This document shows positions 61,409-64,000 of a stretch of DNA of 64,000 nt, in pieces. Every line of letters begins with the position of its first letter. Position 1 is the first letter of the stretch. The translations under genes and the position numbers were made by a program. A model generated the notes under the pieces. That model was given only the letters and a program-made list of their open reading frames with translations, had not been told where the DNA came from and did no database searches. Source of the stretch: Pseudolabrys sp. Root1462 (GTDB taxonomy: Bacteria > Pseudomonadota > Alphaproteobacteria > Rhizobiales > Xanthobacteraceae); contig NZ_LMFS01000001.1 in assembly GCF_001426945.1 (NCBI RefSeq), forward strand, positions 3,203,643 through 3,267,642, in the 5' to 3' direction.

Positions 61409-62346
61409 CGCGGCGTGCCCGGCACGAAAGCGTCGAAGGCGGCCCAAAACTGCGCACGGAACTGGTCCTGCTCCTGCAAAATCTCGTGCCGCGCGCCCGG
61501 CAGGATGAGATGCCGGCCGGCGAGAAGATACATGCCAAAGTCCTCGATCGCCGGCGTCCACACCACCTGATCGTAGCCCGCGGCGACCAACAGCAGCGGC
61601 TGACGGATATGCGCCGGATAGGATGGCTCGCGGAATTGCCGCATCTGCCGCAGCGCCGAATCCGCCCAGGCGATGGTCGGGGCGCCGAGCGCAAGGTCCG
61701 GTTCTTCGACGAGGATCGCGGCATTGCGCGCGAAGCGCACGGGATCGGACGTCAGCACATTGCCGATGAAATCTTCCGGCCCGGCCGGTTCGTGCTGGCT
61801 GCCCGGCACGTAGCCCGAGCCGCGGCCCATCAAGCGCATGAAGCGCGCCACCGGGCCCACCATGCCGGAAAAACGGCTTGGCGGGAGCGCCAGCATCGGC
61901 GCCGACAGCACCACACGTTCGAACCAGCGGCGGCCGTCATGACAGGCGCGGATGGCGATTGCGCCGCCCATCGAATGACCGAGCACGAAGTAAGGTGGCG
62001 GGCAGTCCGGCAACACCACCTGTTCCATGATGGTGTCGAGATCCATTGCATACTGCGAGAAATTGCGAACATAGCCCTTGCGTCGGTCGGACAGGGCGCG
62101 ATCGGACAGGCCCTGCCCGCGCCAGTCGAACGTCGCAACGGCGAAGCCGCGCGCGCGCAGGTCCCGCACCGTTTCAAAATACTTTTCGATGAACTCGGCG
62201 CGGCCCTGAAGAATGACGACCGTGCCCTTACGTCCCGGCGGCGGCTCCCAACGACCGAAACGCAGCGAGACTCCGTCCGGCGTTTTGACGACGCCGGCGA
62301 GACCGTTCTCGGGCACCGGATTGGCGGGGATGGAAACAAATTTCAT
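61402..62346 (-). CDS. Alpha/beta hydrolase, lysophospholipase type
   Basis: A 314-residue serine hydrolase. The nucleophile elbow is VLGHSMGGAIAIRAC; the N-terminal core is VVILQGRAEFIEKYFETVRDLRARGFAVATFDWRGQGLSDR, typical of PldB/monoglyceride lipases. The catalytic Asp and His are likely in VVAAGYDQVVWTPA and LILPGARHEILQE. Cytoplasmic, no leader. Convergent overlap with the DUF2147 gene; a dispersed palindrome lies upstream, then the hsp20 leader. Confidence 0.9.
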   Translation of the reverse strand: MKFVSIPANPVPENGLAGVVKTPDGVSLRFGRWEPPPGRKGTVVILQGRAEFIEKYFETVRDLRARGFAVATFDWRGQGLSDRALSDRRKGYVRNFSQYAMDLDTIMEQVVLPDCPPPYFVLGHSMGGAIAIRACHDGRRWFERVVLSAPMLALPPSRFSGMVGPVARFMRLMGRGSGYVPGSQHEPAGPEDFIGNVLTSDPVRFARNAAILVEEPDLALGAPTIAWADSALRQMRQFREPSYPAHIRQPLLLVAAGYDQVVWTPAIEDFGMYLLAGRHLILPGARHEILQEQDQFRAQFWAAFDAFVPGTPRY

Positions 62347-62387
62347 GAGGGCTCAAAGGACGCAGAAGCGAATGGCGGCGTTATATC

Positions 62388-62440
62388 CGTCATCAGCGGG
62401 CTTGTCCCCGCTGATCCCTGCGGGACGCGCGCGCCGCCGC
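62388..62440. repeat. Dispersed palindromic repeat upstream of the lysophospholipase gene
   Basis: ATCAGCGGG-CTTGTC-CCCGCTGAT (9-bp perfect arms, 62392-62415) followed by CCTGCGGGACGCGC. This GGGCTTGTCCC-cored palindrome is a common dispersed repeat in Bradyrhizobium-type genomes. Confidence 0.6.
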
Positions 62441-62580
62441 GCATTAGCATGGCCTCGTCAGAACGTGGAAGAATCCGTTCTTCCCCGCGGCCTCAACGCT
62501 CCATATAAAAAATCCATTATTTTACAGACAGTTGCGGGATGGCGCCGGCCCTATTGCAGGCTCGGAAAGCGCCACCCATA

Positions 62581-62685
62581 TCAGTGAAGCCCAGGCCACT
62601 GACGGCTGCGCACGGGGTCACGGTCCGGCCAATCGGCGGACCGCCCGATAGGACTAAACCAAGTCGCTCACAGGAGGACTTAGCT
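62581..62685 (+). promoter_or_regulatory. Structured 5' leader of hsp20, candidate RNA thermometer
   Basis: Three hairpins in about 100 bases before the start. TCAGTG/CACTGA (62581-62601, with inner GCC/GGC); CGGTCCG/CGGACCG (62621-62643); and AAGTC/GACTT (62661-62681) whose loop and 3' arm hold the ribosome site AGGAGG at 62672-62677. Multi-hairpin leaders with the SD in the last stem are typical of ROSE-type thermometers of rhizobial small heat-shock genes; here the last stem is weak. The DNA at 62441-62580 shows only an A/T-rich block near 62505. Confidence 0.45.
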
Positions 62686-63141
62686 ATGCGTACTTTCGAT
62701 CTCTCTCCCCTTTACCGTTCGACCGTCGGCTTCGACCGGCTTTTCTCGCTGCTCGACGGCCCTGACGCCGCCCCGGGCTATCCGCCCTACAACATCGAGC
62801 GTACCGGCGAGAACGATTATCGCGTGACTGTCGCGGTGGCCGGCTTCGGCGAGAACGAGCTTTCGATCGAATCGAAAGAGAACACCCTGACCATCAAGGG
62901 CGCCAAGCAGGCGCAGACTGGATCCAGCGGCGAAGTGCTTTATCAGGGCATCGCGGCCCGGGCCTTCGAGCGCGTATTCCAGCTTGCCGACTATGTGACG
63001 GTGAAGAACGCTGCCCTTGAGAACGGTCTGCTGCACGTCGATCTCGTGCGCGAGATTCCCGAGGCCAAGAAACCGCGGCAAATTCCGATCGGCAACGCGC
63101 AAGCGAAACCCCAAGTGGTCGAGAACAAGGTCGCTGCCTAA
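62686..63141 (+). CDS. Small heat-shock protein, Hsp20 family
   Basis: A 151-residue holdase chaperone with an alpha-crystallin domain (about 40-130): PPYNIERTGENDYRVTVAVAGFGENELSIESKENTLTIKG, and ENGLLHVDL, the family's A-x-x-x-NGLL signature. N-terminal LSPLYRSTVGFDRLFSLL is the class A rhizobial/IbpA-type start. It binds unfolding proteins in heat stress. ATG at 62686 follows AGGAGG. Its leader is structured; a strong terminator follows. Confidence 0.94.
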   Translation: MRTFDLSPLYRSTVGFDRLFSLLDGPDAAPGYPPYNIERTGENDYRVTVAVAGFGENELSIESKENTLTIKGAKQAQTGSSGEVLYQGIAARAFERVFQLADYVTVKNAALENGLLHVDLVREIPEAKKPRQIPIGNAQAKPQVVENKVAA

Positions 63142-63168
63142 CGGCAACGGCTGACCTCCAGAATGCAG

Positions 63169-63200
63169 AAAGCGCCCCGGATGCCCCGGGGCGCTTTTTT
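63169..63200 (+). terminator. Intrinsic terminator after hsp20
   Basis: AAAGCGCCCCGG-ATGCC-CCGGGGCGCT then TTTTT: 10-bp GC stem with A and T tracts, also suitable for the convergent minus-strand gene. Confidence 0.92.
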
Positions 63201-63219
63201 GTTGGCAATCGACGGGCGC

Positions 63220-63864
63220 TTACGATTTCGGCTCCGGCGGCGCGAGGCGCGGGTCGCCGGGCGGCGGCAGGTAATCGTCGCTTACATCCGTGGACGCGCT
63301 GGCAGTGGAGTCCGAAGCGGAGGTTGAAGCGGTGGCAGCGTCCTGCGGGGTCGCAGGCGCAGCGGGCTCGGGCGACGGCAAACCGAAACGCGGCGTCGGG
63401 CGGATGGGTGTCGGTCCGTCATGAATCGAAGAGATCGGTGGCGGCGGCGGCGCGCTGAGCAGCGCGCGACGCGGCCCCAACGGTTCGGCCGGCGGCGGCC
63501 GCGGCGGTTCCGGCACCGATACGCTGAACGGCCGGCGCCGTGGCTCCTGGTGCACGCTCGCTCGCGCGACGGCCTTTGCCTGCGTTTTATATGGCGATTT
63601 CGGTCGCTGCTGGCTTTCGGTCCTGGATATCCGCTTCACCGCACCGCGCGGCGGCTCAGCTTGCACGGCATCGTCGTCGAAATCCTCCGGCGCATCGTCA
63701 CGCAGGCTGGCCCGGCTGTCACGCAGATCGTCGCCAGGCTGCGGCACATGAATGATGCGAGGGCCGCGAGCGTAATAGGGAATGCCGGAGCCGTCAGCGA
63801 ACACCAGCGTGCTGGCGCTCGACAGCGCCGCAATCAGAAGCGCGCGGGTCAGCGCCTTGGCCAA
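63220..63864 (-). CDS. Exported proline-rich hypothetical protein
   Basis: A 214-residue protein with a signal peptide (ALTRALLIAALSSASTLVFA, cleavage near 23), then GIPYYARGPRIIHVPQPGDDL, a basic/acidic middle and long Pro/Ala/Ser low-complexity stretches to the end. No domain recognised. The start is TTG at 63864, directly after the DoxX stop (TGA TTG), with AAGGGG just upstream; this suggests translational coupling. No better start exists nearby. Function unknown. Confidence 0.7.
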   Translation of the reverse strand: MAKALTRALLIAALSSASTLVFADGSGIPYYARGPRIIHVPQPGDDLRDSRASLRDDAPEDFDDDAVQAEPPRGAVKRISRTESQQRPKSPYKTQAKAVARASVHQEPRRRPFSVSVPEPPRPPPAEPLGPRRALLSAPPPPPISSIHDGPTPIRPTPRFGLPSPEPAAPATPQDAATASTSASDSTASASTDVSDDYLPPPGDPRLAPPEPKS

Positions 63865-64000
63865 TCAACGCCCCTTCCATCGGCGCGCGAGATGATCCAA
63901 CGACATCGCGCCCGGACCCTGCGTCACCAGGACGAGGAGCAGTGCCGCCCAATAGAACTGGACGCTCGCCAGCGGATCGGCGGCGACGAAGCCGAGAATC
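63865..64000 (-). CDS. DoxX-family membrane protein, C-terminal fragment (runs off the window)
   Basis: The last 44 codons of a gene continuing beyond the right edge. The readable part is ILGFVAADPLASVQFYW, AALLLVLVTQ and GPGAMSLDHLARRWKGR, then stop. The ending GPGA(x)SLDHL is the signature end of DoxX-family proteins, small four-helix membrane proteins linked to thiosulfate:quinone oxidoreductase or redox stress. The upstream part and start lie outside. Confidence 0.75.
   Translation of the reverse strand, partial: ILGFVAADPLASVQFYWAALLLVLVTQGPGAMSLDHLARRWKGR

Overview
The window is an ordinary-looking stretch of chromosome from a high-G+C alphaproteobacterium. It is most likely a member of the Hyphomicrobiales close to the Bradyrhizobium/Rhodopseudomonas/Xanthobacteraceae group. 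This is inferred from gene content (gapR, cpdR, a DUF1013/TrcR gene, DUF1192, DUF1465, DUF465 and DUF2312 families, and the ispH-thrB-rnhA, aa3 subunit IV-pnt and purE-purK orders). It is also inferred from dispersed palindromic repeats of a kind I know from that group, and from exact TTAA-N7-TTAA CtrA boxes. No prophage, transposase, CRISPR array, toxin-antitoxin pair or defence island was found. About 67 protein genes, one tRNA and two candidate small RNAs account for most of the sequence.

Layout. 0.2-7.3 kb: solute-binding protein, Prx5-type peroxiredoxin, DsbD-alpha-like protein, YqgE, a 7TM-PAS-GGDEF-EAL protein and a quinone oxidoreductase. 7.4-11.3 kb: DUF1192, an RNA-rich 500-bp spacer, DUF1465, L31 and an ABC exporter. 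11.4-16.7 kb: rnhA, thrB, ispH, trcR, a fatty-acid desaturase and a PhnA-like protein. 16.8-23.1 kb: propionyl-CoA synthetase, TauE/SafE exporter, acyl-CoA ligase, small envelope proteins and an enoyl-CoA hydratase. 23.1-31.2 kb: TctC-type binding protein, two divergent DUF465 genes, a diguanylate cyclase, purEK, a RibD-like reductase, rpsU and small proteins. 31.2-36.1 kb: transhydrogenase pntAA-AB-B with cytochrome oxidase subunit IV and a UbiB-type kinase. 36.1-45.3 kb: BKACE enzyme, M3 peptidase, sigma-54 activator, L,D-transpeptidase and DUF882 peptidase. 45.3-54.2 kb: palindromic element, gapR, DUF1244, glycerate kinase-DUF1036-pyk operon, beta-CASP nuclease, diguanylate cyclase, receiver protein, TPR protein and rpmJ. 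54.3-64 kb: MetE-like enzyme, TVP38 protein, CPA1 antiporter, tRNA-Val, cpdR, N-formylglutamate amidohydrolase, a second candidate sRNA, hisN, DUF2147, lysophospholipase, Hsp20, a proline-rich secreted protein and a truncated DoxX gene.

The most interesting material lies between genes. Two spacers (7.75-7.84 kb on + and 59.82-59.91 kb on -) encode short RNAs of the same design. Each has a 5' hairpin, a second hairpin whose loop carries an anti-Shine-Dalgarno motif, a single-stranded CCUCCC and an intrinsic terminator. That layout resembles the alphaproteobacterial alpha-r14/NfeR1-type sRNAs as I remember them. The first sits just downstream of an exact CtrA box placed where the -35 region should be. 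Two further exact CtrA boxes precede the desaturase and the sigma-54 activator. With gapR, cpdR and trcR also present, cell-cycle control is a recurring theme. Other non-coding features include a 24-bp operator-like palindrome, a hairpin that would bury the ribosome-binding site of a diguanylate cyclase, a structured hsp20 leader that could be an RNA thermometer, and dispersed repeats that supply the stop codons of two genes. Many long open frames opposite real genes are codon-bias shadows and were left out.
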